This document shows, one piece after another, positions 43,031-52,727 of a stretch of 64,000 nucleotides of DNA (position 1 is the first letter of the stretch; every line of letters begins with the position of its first letter). Source of the DNA: Halomonas citrativorans (lineage in GTDB: Bacteria > Pseudomonadota > Gammaproteobacteria > Pseudomonadales > Halomonadaceae); assembly GCF_900163645.1 (NCBI RefSeq), contig NZ_FUKM01000011.1, positions 1 to 64,000 on the forward strand, written 5' to 3'. Below the pieces are notes generated by a model. The model saw only the letters and a program-made list of their open reading frames with translations. It was not told the DNA's origin and did no database searches. The position numbers and the translations under genes were made by a program.

Positions 43031-43789
43031 ATGGATAATCACTTGGAACAGAAATTTCAGGCGCTTGGGTCACAAGAAACCGTTATGCCTGACTATCCCG
43101 CTCAGGATCATATTCTGATCATAGAGGATGATCAGCGCTTGGCTGAGCTGACTCGCGACTATCTGGAAGCCAACGGTTTTCAGGTCACGCTAGAGGCAGA
43201 TGGGGCGAAAGGGATGGACCGCATTCTTACGCTACAGCCTGACTTGGTCATTTTGGATTTGATGTTGCCCGGCGAGGATGGTTTGGCGATTTGTCGCCGA
43301 GTGCGGCCCAATTTTGCGGGCCCCATCATGATGTTGACGGCACGTACTGACGACGTGGATCAAATCCTTGGGTTGGAAATGGGGGCAGATGACTATGTGC
43401 CCAAACCGGTGCAGCCTCGCGTGTTGCTCGCCCGTATGCGTGCCTTGTTACGGCGTGCAGATGGCCCTGCGCCCAATGGCGAAATGCGCCTACGGTTTGA
43501 AAATCTGGAAATTGATAATGCGACCCGAGAAGCGTGGCTTGCCGGTGAACGTATTGATTTAACCAGCGCCGAGTTCGACCTATTGTGGTTACTTGCCCGT
43601 AATGCGGGCCGGGTATTGACCCGTGAAGAGATCTTCAATGAGTTACGCGGCATTAAGTACGATGGCCAGGATCGTTCTATTGATGTACGCGTATCGCGTA
43701 TTCGACCCAAGGTGGGTGATGACCCCAACCAGCCTCATCGAATCAAGACAGTGCGCAGCAAAGGCTACCTTTTCGTGAAGGACAGCTGA
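43031..43789 (+). CDS. rstA: OmpR-family response regulator (RstA-like)
   Basis: A 252-residue two-component regulator. The receiver domain (about 30-145) has the acidic pocket ILIIEDDQRL, phosphoacceptor aspartate in DLVILDLMLPGEDG, threonine in MMLTARTDDVD and lysine in DDYVPKP. The C-terminal winged helix (about 155-250) ends HRIKTVRSKGYLFV. The sequence ILNELRG-type helix and YDGQDRSIDVRVSRIRPKVGD follow E. coli RstA closely. The partner kinase gene starts 25 bases on. ATG at 43031 is chosen for the GAAGGA site. Confidence 0.88.
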   Translation: MDNHLEQKFQALGSQETVMPDYPAQDHILIIEDDQRLAELTRDYLEANGFQVTLEADGAKGMDRILTLQPDLVILDLMLPGEDGLAICRRVRPNFAGPIMMLTARTDDVDQILGLEMGADDYVPKPVQPRVLLARMRALLRRADGPAPNGEMRLRFENLEIDNATREAWLAGERIDLTSAEFDLLWLLARNAGRVLTREEIFNELRGIKYDGQDRSIDVRVSRIRPKVGDDPNQPHRIKTVRSKGYLFVKDS

Positions 43790-43814
43790 TCAACACAGGG
43801 AAGGAAAAGGATTT

Positions 43815-45410
43815 ATGCAGCGGCTGCTTAGCCATAGCGCGTTTTTAAAATTCTATCTACTGCTAGGCTTGGCGCTTTGTGTCGTACTGCTCATAGCGCT
43901 CGGCGGCCGCTCTTTTATTGAACAAGTACGGCGTGAGGATTACCACGAGCAGCTTGCAGCGCTGCCCATGTCATTAATGACTCAGCAACTGGCCGATGTC
44001 TCCGAAGAAGAAAGAAATTCGTTGGTTAATTACTTTGCCGAGCGGCTGGGTATGCAGCTTACTTTGCGGCGTATGAGTGAGGTAGAGCTTGGCTACTTCG
44101 CTGGTAAACGTATTGAGCGTGGTAGCGTATTAGTGACTGAAGATCCTTGGCGTCTCCGTCAGCGAGTGCCTGAAAGCCAATGGTTTTTGGAAGCGACCCT
44201 GCCTGCCTGGAGCGACCGCCAATGGGAGGGCAGCATCCTGTTGCTGGGCGAGTGGCTAAAAGCCTTGCCGAGTGACGAGCGAGAAGCCAACCTGACGTCG
44301 CTGCGTTCCGGCAACTGGCCGCTCACTTTGCTTAATACGCTGCCCGATAACATAACGTCTCAACAGCAACGCCAACTGGCGTTAGGCAACGTATTAACGC
44401 TGCTCGTATCCGAAAAACTGGCCGTTAGCCTGCTTTATCAACTGCCCGATGAAGACGTCTGGTTAATGGCCGGTCCTGTCTCGCGCGGTGATACGCTGCC
44501 CATGAATTTACAATTGCCGCTGTTGATTGGTGTCATGGCTGTGCTGGGTTTAATTATCTATCTGATTATGCGCAGCATCGAAGCACGTATGGCGCGCCTT
44601 GAACTGGCGGCTACCCGCATTGCCAGCGGCCGTCTTGAAACGCGCGTAAAAATAGAAAGTGACGACTTTCTGGGCCGATTAGGCATGGCGTTTAACGGCA
44701 TGGCAAGCCAAGTGCAAACGCTGCTGCGTGGCCAGCAAGAGATGATTCGTGCGGTCTCCCATGAGCTTCGCACGCCGGTGGCACGTATTCGTTTTGCCGT
44801 ACAGATGGTTGAGGATATGACTGATCAGCCCGCTATTCGGCGCCAGTTGCAGGGAATCGATGCCGATATTTCAGAGCTTGACGAGCTGGTGGATGAAATC
44901 CTTACCTATGCTCGCCTGGGCGGTGAAACGGTGAACGGGGCCGAGCTTGAAATGGCGCTGGTGGACTGCCGGGCAATGGCCGAACGTGTGATTGATACGC
45001 TGGCGCCACTCAATGAAGGGCTTACTATTGAACTGGCGGATGGGCCGGATATTGAACTTTTAGCCGAGCCCCGCTATTTACAGAGGGCGCTGCAAAACCT
45101 AGTGGGTAACGCCTGCCGCTATGGCAAAAAACACCTTATTATCCGGCTTTGGAGCGAAGATCAACTGGTGCGTATTGATGTTGAGGATGACGGCCCAGGT
45201 ATTCCGGCAGATGCCCGCGTGGATATTTTTAAGCCGTTTACTCGGCTGGACGATAGTCGGGCCCGCAGCCTGGGAGGCTACGGCTTAGGCCTTTCCATCG
45301 TGCAAAAGATTATGGCGGGCCACGGCGGCAGCGTAACCGTGGATACCAGCCCTGCGTTGGGTGGCGCACGCTTTACGTTGCTGGTTCCTCGTCGTGAGTC
45401 GCTGGTTTAA
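43815..45410 (+). CDS. rstB: Sensor histidine kinase (RstB-like)
   Basis: A 531-residue inner-membrane kinase partnered with the preceding regulator. Two membrane helices (about 14-32 and 236-255) bracket a periplasmic sensor of some 200 residues, longer than that of E. coli RstB. A HAMP segment follows, then the H-box AVSHELRTPVARIRFAV, N-box LVGNACRYGKKHL, G1 DVEDDGPGIP and G2 GGYGLGLSIVQK. The final 38 bases overlap the end of the convergent metR gene. The signal sensed is not known. Confidence 0.88.
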   Translation: MQRLLSHSAFLKFYLLLGLALCVVLLIALGGRSFIEQVRREDYHEQLAALPMSLMTQQLADVSEEERNSLVNYFAERLGMQLTLRRMSEVELGYFAGKRIERGSVLVTEDPWRLRQRVPESQWFLEATLPAWSDRQWEGSILLLGEWLKALPSDEREANLTSLRSGNWPLTLLNTLPDNITSQQQRQLALGNVLTLLVSEKLAVSLLYQLPDEDVWLMAGPVSRGDTLPMNLQLPLLIGVMAVLGLIIYLIMRSIEARMARLELAATRIASGRLETRVKIESDDFLGRLGMAFNGMASQVQTLLRGQQEMIRAVSHELRTPVARIRFAVQMVEDMTDQPAIRRQLQGIDADISELDELVDEILTYARLGGETVNGAELEMALVDCRAMAERVIDTLAPLNEGLTIELADGPDIELLAEPRYLQRALQNLVGNACRYGKKHLIIRLWSEDQLVRIDVEDDGPGIPADARVDIFKPFTRLDDSRARSLGGYGLGLSIVQKIMAGHGGSVTVDTSPALGGARFTLLVPRRESLV

Positions 45411-46311
45411 TGCCTGAGAGTACGGCAAACGAGGTTTCACGTGCGGTACGTAGAAAATCCTGCATCCAAGGCGCTTCCAGCGTCTCTTCCCGAACGGCCG
45501 CATACAGCGTGCTCCAAATGCCGTTTTCACCCAGCTTAACGGCACTGACGTAATCGCGCTCCAGATACTCCGTTAGCGCCCAGTTGGGCAGGGCACATAC
45601 GCCTCGGCCGCTGGCAACCAACTGCATCATCATGATGGTAAGTTCGGCGGTGCGAATTTCCTGAGGGCGTACGTTCGCCGGGTCTAAAAATTGAGTAAAC
45701 ACATCCAGGCGCGCCTGCTCTACGGGGTAGGTGATCAGCGTTTGGTCTGCCAGGGCTTGAGGCTCAATAAAGAGCTTCCCTGCATAAGCGTGCTGACGCG
45801 CTACGGCCAAAAGCCCTTCATAGCGAAACAGCGGCGCATAGTGAACACCCTCCAGTGCCTGAGGGTCGGCGGTAATGACCAGATCCAGCTGCTCGCGTGC
45901 CAGCGCAGGTAGCGGGTCAAAGTGATGGCCGCTGGGAATATCAATTTCCACTTCCGGCCAGTGGTCGCGGAAGTAATCGACGGTAGGCATTAGCCATTGA
46001 AAGCAGCTGTGGCACTCAATGGCCATGTGCAGCCGCCCCTGCTCGGTCCCCGCCAGCCGGGCCACGTCGCGTTCGGCTTTACGCACTTCCGGAAGTATCT
46101 GGTCGGCCAGGGCTAATAGCCGTAAACCTGCCCGAGTAAACTCGGCGGGCCGTGTTTTACGCACAAAAAGCGGGCTGTTAACCCGGCCTTCCAGGTCTTT
46201 GAGCTGGTGCGAAAGGGCCGACTGGGTAAGGTGAACCCGTTCGGCGGCCTCCACCAGTGATCCCGTTTCACGTAGGGCAAGCAGTGTGCGTAGGTGGCGT
46301 AACTCAATCAT
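45373..46311 (-). CDS. metR: LysR-family regulator MetR
   Basis: A 312-residue LysR-type activator of methionine-synthesis genes, using homocysteine as co-regulator in E. coli. The N-terminal helix-turn-helix (RHLRTLLALRETGSLVEAAE, LTQSALSHQLKDLEGRV) and the MetR-specific effector-domain block AIECHSCFQWLMPTVDYFRDHWPEVEID are conserved, as are ITYPVEQARLDVFTQFLDPA. Normally divergent to metE or metH; here the opposite side holds only what looks like a metE relic. A 15-bp palindrome lies ten bases before its start. Confidence 0.92.
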   Translation of the reverse strand: MIELRHLRTLLALRETGSLVEAAERVHLTQSALSHQLKDLEGRVNSPLFVRKTRPAEFTRAGLRLLALADQILPEVRKAERDVARLAGTEQGRLHMAIECHSCFQWLMPTVDYFRDHWPEVEIDIPSGHHFDPLPALAREQLDLVITADPQALEGVHYAPLFRYEGLLAVARQHAYAGKLFIEPQALADQTLITYPVEQARLDVFTQFLDPANVRPQEIRTAELTIMMMQLVASGRGVCALPNWALTEYLERDYVSAVKLGENGIWSTLYAAVREETLEAPWMQDFLRTARETSFAVLSGIKPATHDEEPAT

Positions 46312-46320
46312 GGATAATAT

Positions 46321-46335
46321 CTTTCAATTTGAAAG
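46321..46335. promoter_or_regulatory. 15-bp palindrome between metR and the metE-like relic
   Basis: CTTTCAA-T-TTGAAAG is a perfect inverted repeat with one central base, ten bases before the metR start. It has the dyad symmetry of LysR-type sites but does not fit the E. coli MetR consensus TGAA-N5-TTCA exactly. Candidate MetR autoregulatory site. GAAAGGA within it also resembles a ribosome-binding site for the ATG at 46344. Confidence 0.4.
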
Positions 46336-46343
46336 GATTTATC

Positions 46344-46406
46344 ATGACAGTCTCTCATGTACTTGGCTATTGGCGTAGGCGTCTTTGCATGAGTTTAAAA
46401 GTGTGA
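46344..46406 (+). pseudogene. Probable relic of a metE start
   Basis: An ATG at 46344, after a GAAAGGA site, begins MTVSHVLGY, which resembles the N-terminus of cobalamin-independent methionine synthase (M-T-x-x-H-x-LG-Y/F-PRIG). The next codons are out of frame but, shifted by one base, read IGV, the continuation expected after deletion of the PR codons. The frame ends after 20 residues. Divergence from metR is the classical metE position. Very short, so tentative. Confidence 0.35.
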
Positions 46407-46487
46407 GAAGCGTGCTTGCCAGCAGTAAAGCCGCTTATTAACGGCATTACTGCGCTTACTGGATTTTTCCGGTCATGCACATATGTG

Positions 46488-48680
46488 CTAGCTTTTGGAT
46501 GCGAAAGCGTAAAGCAGAGTTTCCTGAGCACTGATCGCATCGCCATCGCCGGGGTCCTGCAAGCGATAGGAGCCATCGCTTTGCAACAGCCAGCTCTGGC
46601 AGTTATCGACCAGGTAGGTTTCCAGGTCTTTACGCACTCGGGTGGCGAGCTTTTTATCCAACAGCGGAAAGCAGGTTTCTACCCGGTGGAACATGTTGCG
46701 CGACATAAAGTCAGCGCTTGAACACCAGGTTTCCGATTTACCGTCGTTATGGAAGTGGAATACCCGGGTGTGCTCCAGAAAACGGCCAATAATCGAGCGC
46801 ACACGAATGTTTTCAGAAATACCCGGAAGATTGGGTCTTAGGCAGCACATGCCACGAATAATCAAATCGCACTCAACACCTGCTTGAGAGGCGCGGTAAA
46901 GCGCTTTAATCAGCTTGGGCTCGGTGAGTGAATTACACTTGATAATGATATGCCCGCGTTTGCCCTTTTGTGCCAGCTGCGCTTCACGGTCAATCATCTC
47001 CACCAAACGCTCATGCAGCGTAAACGGTGCGTGCAGCAGCGTATCAATTTTACGCGCCCGGCCCATCCCTGAAAGCTGCTGGAAGACCTTATGCACATCG
47101 GCACATAGCGCTTTGTTGGCGGTTAACAGACTGTAGTCGGTGTAAAGCTTGGCGGTTTTAGAGTGATAGTTGCCCGTGCCCATGTGCGCGTAGTGGCGCA
47201 GCTCGCCCTTTTCACGCCGGACAATATGCAGCATCTTGGCGTGGGTTTTATACGCCATAATGCCGTAAATAACGATGGCCCCGGCTTCCTGTAGGCGTGA
47301 GGCAAGCTGCAGGTTATCCGCTTCATCAAACCGTGCGCGTAGCTCGATAACGACGGTTACTTCCTTACCTTGACTCGCGGCATCCACCAGCGCGCTCACA
47401 ATAGGCGATTCGGCGCCGGTGCGGTAAAGCGTCTGTTTAATGGCCAGAACGTTTGGGTCGCGAGCCGCCTCACGCAGTAGTTCCTCAATAGGTGAGAACG
47501 ACTGGAAGGGGTGATGAAGCAAAATATCGTTCCTGGCAATCGAGTCAAACATGGAGCCGATTTTAAGCGTCTTGGGCACACTGGGCGTATAAGGGCGATA
47601 CACCAGTTCAGGGCGATCAACGTCTCCCAGCACCGACATCATGCGGGTCAAATTGACGGGCCCTTCAACGCGATAGAGATCCTCGGCATCAAGCTCGTAC
47701 TGGCGCATTAAAAAGTTGGTCAAGTCGTCCGGGCAATTATCGGCGACTTCCAAGCGTACGCCTCTGCCATAGCGGCGGGCCAGCAGCTCGCCTCGCAGCG
47801 CCGAGGCCAAGTCAGAAACCTCTTCCGGATCGACGGTCATGTCGGCGTTGCGCGTCAATCGGAACTGGTAGCAGCCGCGTACGCGCATACCGGGAAATAG
47901 CTCCTCAGCATGGGCGTGAATCATGGAGGAGAGGAAGATATATTCAGAGTAGCCTTCGGCGCAGAGCTCTTTGGGAAGCGCCATTAAACGCGGGAGCGAG
48001 CGAGGGGCAGGAAGAATGGCCATGCCACCCGCGCGGCCAAAGGCATCTTTACCTTCCAACTCAACAATAAAGTTAAGGCTCTTGTTGACCAGCCGTGGGA
48101 AGGGGTGCGAAGGATCAAGGCCAATCGGACTGATGACGGGCATGATCTCGTTATTAAACCTCTCATGTACCCACTGCTTTTGCGCTTCAGTCCACTGTGC
48201 GCGGCGCCGAAAACGCAGGCCCTGTTGCTCCAGGGCGGGTAGCAGCGTGTCATTAAGAATTTTATACTGACGGGCGATCTGCTGATGGGCAATGTCGGAA
48301 ATTTCAGCAAGCACCGCTTTGGGCAAACGGCCATCGGCCGCTGTCGTATCATCGCCCATGGCCATCTGGTGTTTTAAACCTGCCACGCGAATTTCAAAAA
48401 ACTCATCCATGTTGGATGAGAAAATAAGCAGGAACATCAGTCGATTAAGCAGTGGATGTGCATCGTCCAGTGCCTGTTCCAGGACGCGAATATTAAATTG
48501 AAGGTGGGAAAGCTCGCGATTTAAATAGAGTTGGGGGTCGTCCAGGTCGGTTTCACTAATGGCATCCTTGGCATGCACACCGTTGGGCGTACGATTAATG
48601 CGTAACGGTAAACCATCAATTTCGACGTTGGGTGGTTCGCTAAGTGATAGCGCTGTAGATGGTGTAACGTGATCGTCCAT
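46488..48680 (-). CDS. ppk1: Polyphosphate kinase
   Basis: A 730-residue PPK1 enzyme that reversibly polymerises the gamma-phosphate of ATP into polyphosphate. Order of blocks: N-terminal LNRELSHLQFNIRVLEQA, head domain with DPSHPFPRLVNKSLNF, and the two phospholipase-D-like catalytic domains carrying YKTHAKMLHIVRRE (phospho-histidine region) with GNYHSKTAKLYTDYSLLTA, and SNLTEPKL-type KCNSLTEPKLIKALYRAS. The C-terminus VEVCFPLLDKK-type segment is normal. A PHO-box-like sequence lies upstream at 48758-48786. Confidence 0.96.
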   Translation of the reverse strand: MDDHVTPSTALSLSEPPNVEIDGLPLRINRTPNGVHAKDAISETDLDDPQLYLNRELSHLQFNIRVLEQALDDAHPLLNRLMFLLIFSSNMDEFFEIRVAGLKHQMAMGDDTTAADGRLPKAVLAEISDIAHQQIARQYKILNDTLLPALEQQGLRFRRRAQWTEAQKQWVHERFNNEIMPVISPIGLDPSHPFPRLVNKSLNFIVELEGKDAFGRAGGMAILPAPRSLPRLMALPKELCAEGYSEYIFLSSMIHAHAEELFPGMRVRGCYQFRLTRNADMTVDPEEVSDLASALRGELLARRYGRGVRLEVADNCPDDLTNFLMRQYELDAEDLYRVEGPVNLTRMMSVLGDVDRPELVYRPYTPSVPKTLKIGSMFDSIARNDILLHHPFQSFSPIEELLREAARDPNVLAIKQTLYRTGAESPIVSALVDAASQGKEVTVVIELRARFDEADNLQLASRLQEAGAIVIYGIMAYKTHAKMLHIVRREKGELRHYAHMGTGNYHSKTAKLYTDYSLLTANKALCADVHKVFQQLSGMGRARKIDTLLHAPFTLHERLVEMIDREAQLAQKGKRGHIIIKCNSLTEPKLIKALYRASQAGVECDLIIRGMCCLRPNLPGISENIRVRSIIGRFLEHTRVFHFHNDGKSETWCSSADFMSRNMFHRVETCFPLLDKKLATRVRKDLETYLVDNCQSWLLQSDGSYRLQDPGDGDAISAQETLLYAFASKS

Positions 48681-48754
48681 ATAAGGCTCCCCCGCATTAA
48701 TGGCTTCAAACTAGCATAGCGTGATACCTGCCGTTCAAAGCAGTATGCGGGAGA

Positions 48755-48789
48755 AAGATGACAGATAAATGTCATATATCTGTCATCTT
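48755..48789. promoter_or_regulatory. PHO-box-like element within a 13-bp inverted repeat
   Basis: AAGATGACAGATA (48755-48767) pairs exactly with TATCTGTCATCTT (48777-48789). On the plus strand TGTCATATATCTGTCAT (48770-48786) fits the PhoB box spacing TGTCAT-N4-CTGTCAT without mismatch, and the minus strand carries TGACATTTATCTGTCAT (48758-48774) with one mismatch, pointing towards ppk1. It starts 75 bases upstream of the ppk1 start codon. It could also serve as the terminator hairpin for hemB. Confidence 0.55.
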
Positions 48790-48801
48790 GAGCGCGGGCT
48801 T

Positions 48802-49875
<1,074 letters not shown>

Positions 49876-49987
49876 TCAGGCATGTCTTACGGCGAAAGCC
49901 GTCTTGTGGCAAACCGCCACACTGACTAAAGTGAGCGATTGCTTTGCTGTATTGCATTCGGCAGACACTGCGATAAGGGAGATAGAC

Positions 49988-50647
49988 ATGACCAAACAGG
50001 TGGCAGTGGTATTAGCGGGTTGTGGCGTTTTTGATGGTTCTGAAATTTATGAAACCACGTTAACGCTGTTGCGTTTGGACCAGTTGGGCATTGGTTATCG
50101 CTGCTTTGCGCCCGATATTGAGCAACATCATGTCGTTAACCACCTCACTCAGGAAGCCGTAGAAGGTGAGTCACGCAACGTGCTTCAGGAGTCAGCGCGC
50201 CTTGCGCGTGGCGACATCCAGCCGATTACTGAGCTAAAGGCCGATGAGTTTGATGCGGTCATTGTGCCGGGTGGGTTTGGCGTGGCGAAGAATTTGTCTG
50301 ACTTTGCAAGCGCAGGGGACGGCATGCAGGTGTTGGAGGCGCTAAAAGACGCGCTTTCTGGCTTTCGGGAAGAGGAAAAGCCGATTGGTTTAATGTGTAT
50401 TGCGCCGGTGTTGGTGCCACGGCTTTTGGGTGAGGGTGTTGCGGTTACCGTGGGCCATGACCCAAGTGTGTCGGGGGCTATCAGTGCCATGGGTGGCCTG
50501 CATCGCAGCTGCGCAGTGGATGAAATCGTGATCGACTTGGAACACCGAGTGGTCACCACGCCCGCCTATATGCTGGCAACCCGTATCAGTGAAGCCGCTA
50601 CAGGTATTTCCAAGCTGGTGGATCGCATTGACGAAATGATGGACTAA
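49988..50647 (+). CDS. elbB: ElbB-type DJ-1/PfpI superfamily glyoxalase-like protein
   Basis: A 219-residue protein of the class-I amidotransferase-like superfamily, similar to E. coli ElbB (sigma cross-reacting protein 27A). AVVLAGCGVFDGSEIYE at the start, VIVPGGFGVAKNLSDFA, and the nucleophile-elbow cysteine in GLMCIAPVLVP are diagnostic. E. coli ElbB has glyoxalase activity with an unclear cellular role. The ATG at 49988 gives the canonical start and has AAGGGAGA. A strong terminator follows. Confidence 0.93.
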   Translation: MTKQVAVVLAGCGVFDGSEIYETTLTLLRLDQLGIGYRCFAPDIEQHHVVNHLTQEAVEGESRNVLQESARLARGDIQPITELKADEFDAVIVPGGFGVAKNLSDFASAGDGMQVLEALKDALSGFREEEKPIGLMCIAPVLVPRLLGEGVAVTVGHDPSVSGAISAMGGLHRSCAVDEIVIDLEHRVVTTPAYMLATRISEAATGISKLVDRIDEMMD

Positions 50648-50673
50648 TAGGCGGTACACGCGGCGGTTATAAC

Positions 50674-50710
50674 AAAAGCCTCTGTCATGAATAATGACAG
50701 AGGCTTTTTA
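50674..50710. terminator. Terminator between elbB and tatC
   Basis: AAAAGCCTCTGTCAT, GAATA loop, and a perfect 15-bp complement ending in TTTTT. Placed between convergent genes and usable both ways. Confidence 0.92.
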
Positions 50711-50766
50711 ACGCGTTGATAGCGTAAATAACGATGCGGTGGGTTTTCTGGTGGTAGAAGCGCCGT

Positions 50767-51549
50767 TTACGGCTCCTGCTCTTCGGTGGCTTGCTCATCA
50801 CGCCGCTTGCGCACCAGGCGACCAAACAGCAAGCCTACCTCGTAAAGCAGATACATGGGCAGTGCCAACAGGCTTTGTGATACCACATCTGGCGGCGTTA
50901 GCAGCATCCCTATGACAAAGCAGCCCAGGAAAATATAGGGCCGCTTTTTGGAAAGGCTCTCTACGCTGGTGGCGCCCGACAGGATTAACAAAAATGTCGC
51001 AATGGGGATTTCAAATGCCACGCCAAAGGCGAAAAAGAGCTTCAGTACAAAGTTCAGGTACTGGTTAATATCGGTCATGACCGTGACGTTTTCAGGCCCG
51101 GCCTGGGTGAAAAAGGCAAACAACAGCGGAAATACCACATAGTAGGCAAAAGCCGCTCCCGCGTAAAAAAGCCCAATGCTTGAGACCAGAATAGGGATGG
51201 CCAAGGCTTTTTCATTGTCGTATAGCCCTGGCGCGATAAACGCCCATGCCTGATGCAGTACAAAGGGTATAGCGATAAAAACGGCGACCACCAAAGTTAG
51301 CTTAAAGGGCGCCAGAAAGGGCGAGGCTACTTCGGTCGCAATCATCTGCGAACCCGGCGGTAGCAGAGCCATCAGCGGCTCGGCCACAAAGCCATAGATA
51401 TCATTGGCAAAAGCATAAAGGCCCAGAAAAACCACTAAAATGACCACCACCGCGCGGACAAGGCGCATGCGAAGCTCAATCAAATGCTCAATCAATGGGG
51501 TCTGCTGATGATCGTTCTGGGGTTCCCGAGCGTCGCCAGGGGTACTCAT
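50767..51549 (-). CDS. tatC: Twin-arginine translocase subunit TatC
   Basis: A 260-residue inner-membrane protein with six membrane helices that recognises twin-arginine signal peptides and exports folded proteins. Conserved parts are LIEHLIELRMRLVRAV near residue 20 with the glutamate needed for signal binding, VASPFLAPFKLTL and FGVAFEIPIATFLL. The start overlaps the tatB stop by four bases, completing the tatABC operon. Confidence 0.96.
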   Translation of the reverse strand: MSTPGDAREPQNDHQQTPLIEHLIELRMRLVRAVVVILVVFLGLYAFANDIYGFVAEPLMALLPPGSQMIATEVASPFLAPFKLTLVVAVFIAIPFVLHQAWAFIAPGLYDNEKALAIPILVSSIGLFYAGAAFAYYVVFPLLFAFFTQAGPENVTVMTDINQYLNFVLKLFFAFGVAFEIPIATFLLILSGATSVESLSKKRPYIFLGCFVIGMLLTPPDVVSQSLLALPMYLLYEVGLLFGRLVRKRRDEQATEEQEP

Positions 51550-51977
51550 GGATTCTGACTATCCTTTTTAGAGGTCGCCTTTAAGGGCTCGTTGGAGGTA
51601 TGGGACGCCGCTTCGTTCACTTCCCGCTGCGCTTCATCCAATTGGGCGCTTGCCTGGGCTACACGTTGCTCCGTTTCGCTCTGGCTTGCCGATGAAGAAG
51701 TGCTGCGCGAGGAGGGAGCGTCGAGAATACTCTCAACGTCTTTTTTAGCATTCTTCAGACTATCGTTAATGGTCTTTTGCTGTTCGTTCAGCGTTTGGCG
51801 CAGCTCTTCTGCTTCAAGCTGCGCGCTAATTTCGCGCTGCATTCCGGATATCGTGCGCTTGATTTTACCAACCCAAAGGCCTGCCGTACGCGCCGCCCGA
51901 GGGAGGCGCTCAGGGCCAAGTACCAGTAGTCCCACGACACCGACAAGCATCAGTTCAAGAAAGCCGATATCCAACAT
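51546..51977 (-). CDS. tatB: Twin-arginine translocase subunit TatB
   Basis: A 143-residue protein with one N-terminal membrane helix (DIGFLELMLVGVVGLLVLGPERLP), the typical glycine-proline hinge and amphipathic helix (AARTAGLWVGKIKRTISGM), and a long charged, serine-rich tail. It partners TatC in signal-peptide binding. Starts four bases after the tatA stop. Confidence 0.95.
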   Translation of the reverse strand: MLDIGFLELMLVGVVGLLVLGPERLPRAARTAGLWVGKIKRTISGMQREISAQLEAEELRQTLNEQQKTINDSLKNAKKDVESILDAPSSRSTSSSASQSETEQRVAQASAQLDEAQREVNEAASHTSNEPLKATSKKDSQNP

Positions 51978-51980
51978 AAA

Positions 51981-52247
51981 TTATTTGGGCTCTTCGTTAC
52001 GGGCCTTGCGATTTTCTTCGGCCTGAACGTCATAAGTGTTGCCAGGTTCTTCGTGGCTAACCTTGGCGTGCGGGGGCTCGACGTCTTTCTTTTCGTCGTC
52101 TTTATCGTCTTCATGCACCGCTTTTTTAAAGCCTTTAATCGCGCCGCCCAGGTCGGTGCCCACATTGCGTAGCTTCTTGGTGCCGAAGATTAAAATAATG
52201 ATGCCTAAGACAATTAGCAGCTGCCAAATACTGATGCCACCTAACAT
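51981..52247 (-). CDS. tatA: Twin-arginine translocase subunit TatA
   Basis: An 88-residue pore-forming subunit. The membrane helix ([30 protein letters not shown]) with the phenylalanine-glycine hinge and following amphipathic helix are canonical, and the tail is acidic. First gene of tatABC. A 36-base gap separates it from hisE. Confidence 0.95.
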   Translation of the reverse strand: MLGGISIWQLLIVLGIIILIFGTKKLRNVGTDLGGAIKGFKKAVHEDDKDDEKKDVEPPHAKVSHEEPGNTYDVQAEENRKARNEEPK

Positions 52248-52283
52248 ATGCGTATCCTCGTTAATTCAAATGCGTGTTATTGA

Positions 52284-52643
52284 TTATGGCGTACGTGCGG
52301 CTTTCTCGTCATGACCGGAAATGCCAAAGCGCCGCGCCAACTCGTTTAACACATCCTGATGATCCAGCTCCAGGTGAGAGAGCATGACCAGTGTATGGAA
52401 CCAGAGGTCGGCGGTTTCCGAGACCAATGCCTGGCGCTGCTCGGGACTGCCGTGTTCTGCATCCTTTGCGGCAAGCAGCGTCTCGGTGGCTTCTTCACCC
52501 ACTTTTTCGAGTATCTTGTTCAAACCCTTATGATGCAAGGAGGCAACATAAGAATCTTCAGAAGAGGCGCTGCGCCGCTGCTTTAGTACCTCGGCGAGGG
52601 TGTCCAGCACGGGGGCGTGATTAGACGTTAAAGGGGTATTCAT
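52284..52643 (-). CDS. hisE: Phosphoribosyl-ATP pyrophosphatase
   Basis: A 119-residue MazG-like all-helical enzyme of the second step of histidine synthesis. [30 protein letters not shown] with its metal-binding ExxE glutamates and [11 protein letters not shown]-type helix are typical. In many relatives hisI (phosphoribosyl-AMP cyclohydrolase) lies between ubiB and hisE; here it is absent and the ubiB-hisE gap is only 84 bases. Confidence 0.95.
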   Translation of the reverse strand: MNTPLTSNHAPVLDTLAEVLKQRRSASSEDSYVASLHHKGLNKILEKVGEEATETLLAAKDAEHGSPEQRQALVSETADLWFHTLVMLSHLELDHQDVLNELARRFGISGHDEKAARTP

Positions 52644-52680
52644 GAGTCTCCTTTACAACAGTGAGCATCATCATTCGTTA

Positions 52681-52716
52681 GTGAAAGTCCCACCACGTGT
52701 GAACGTCCAACCACGT
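52681..52716. repeat. 18-bp tandem duplication between hisE and ubiB
   Basis: GTGAAAGTCCCACCACGT (52681-52698) is followed immediately by GTGAACGTCCAACCACGT (52699-52716), identical but for two bases. It lies in the gap upstream of hisE. Confidence 0.8.
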
Positions 52717-52727
52717 TTATAACAACG

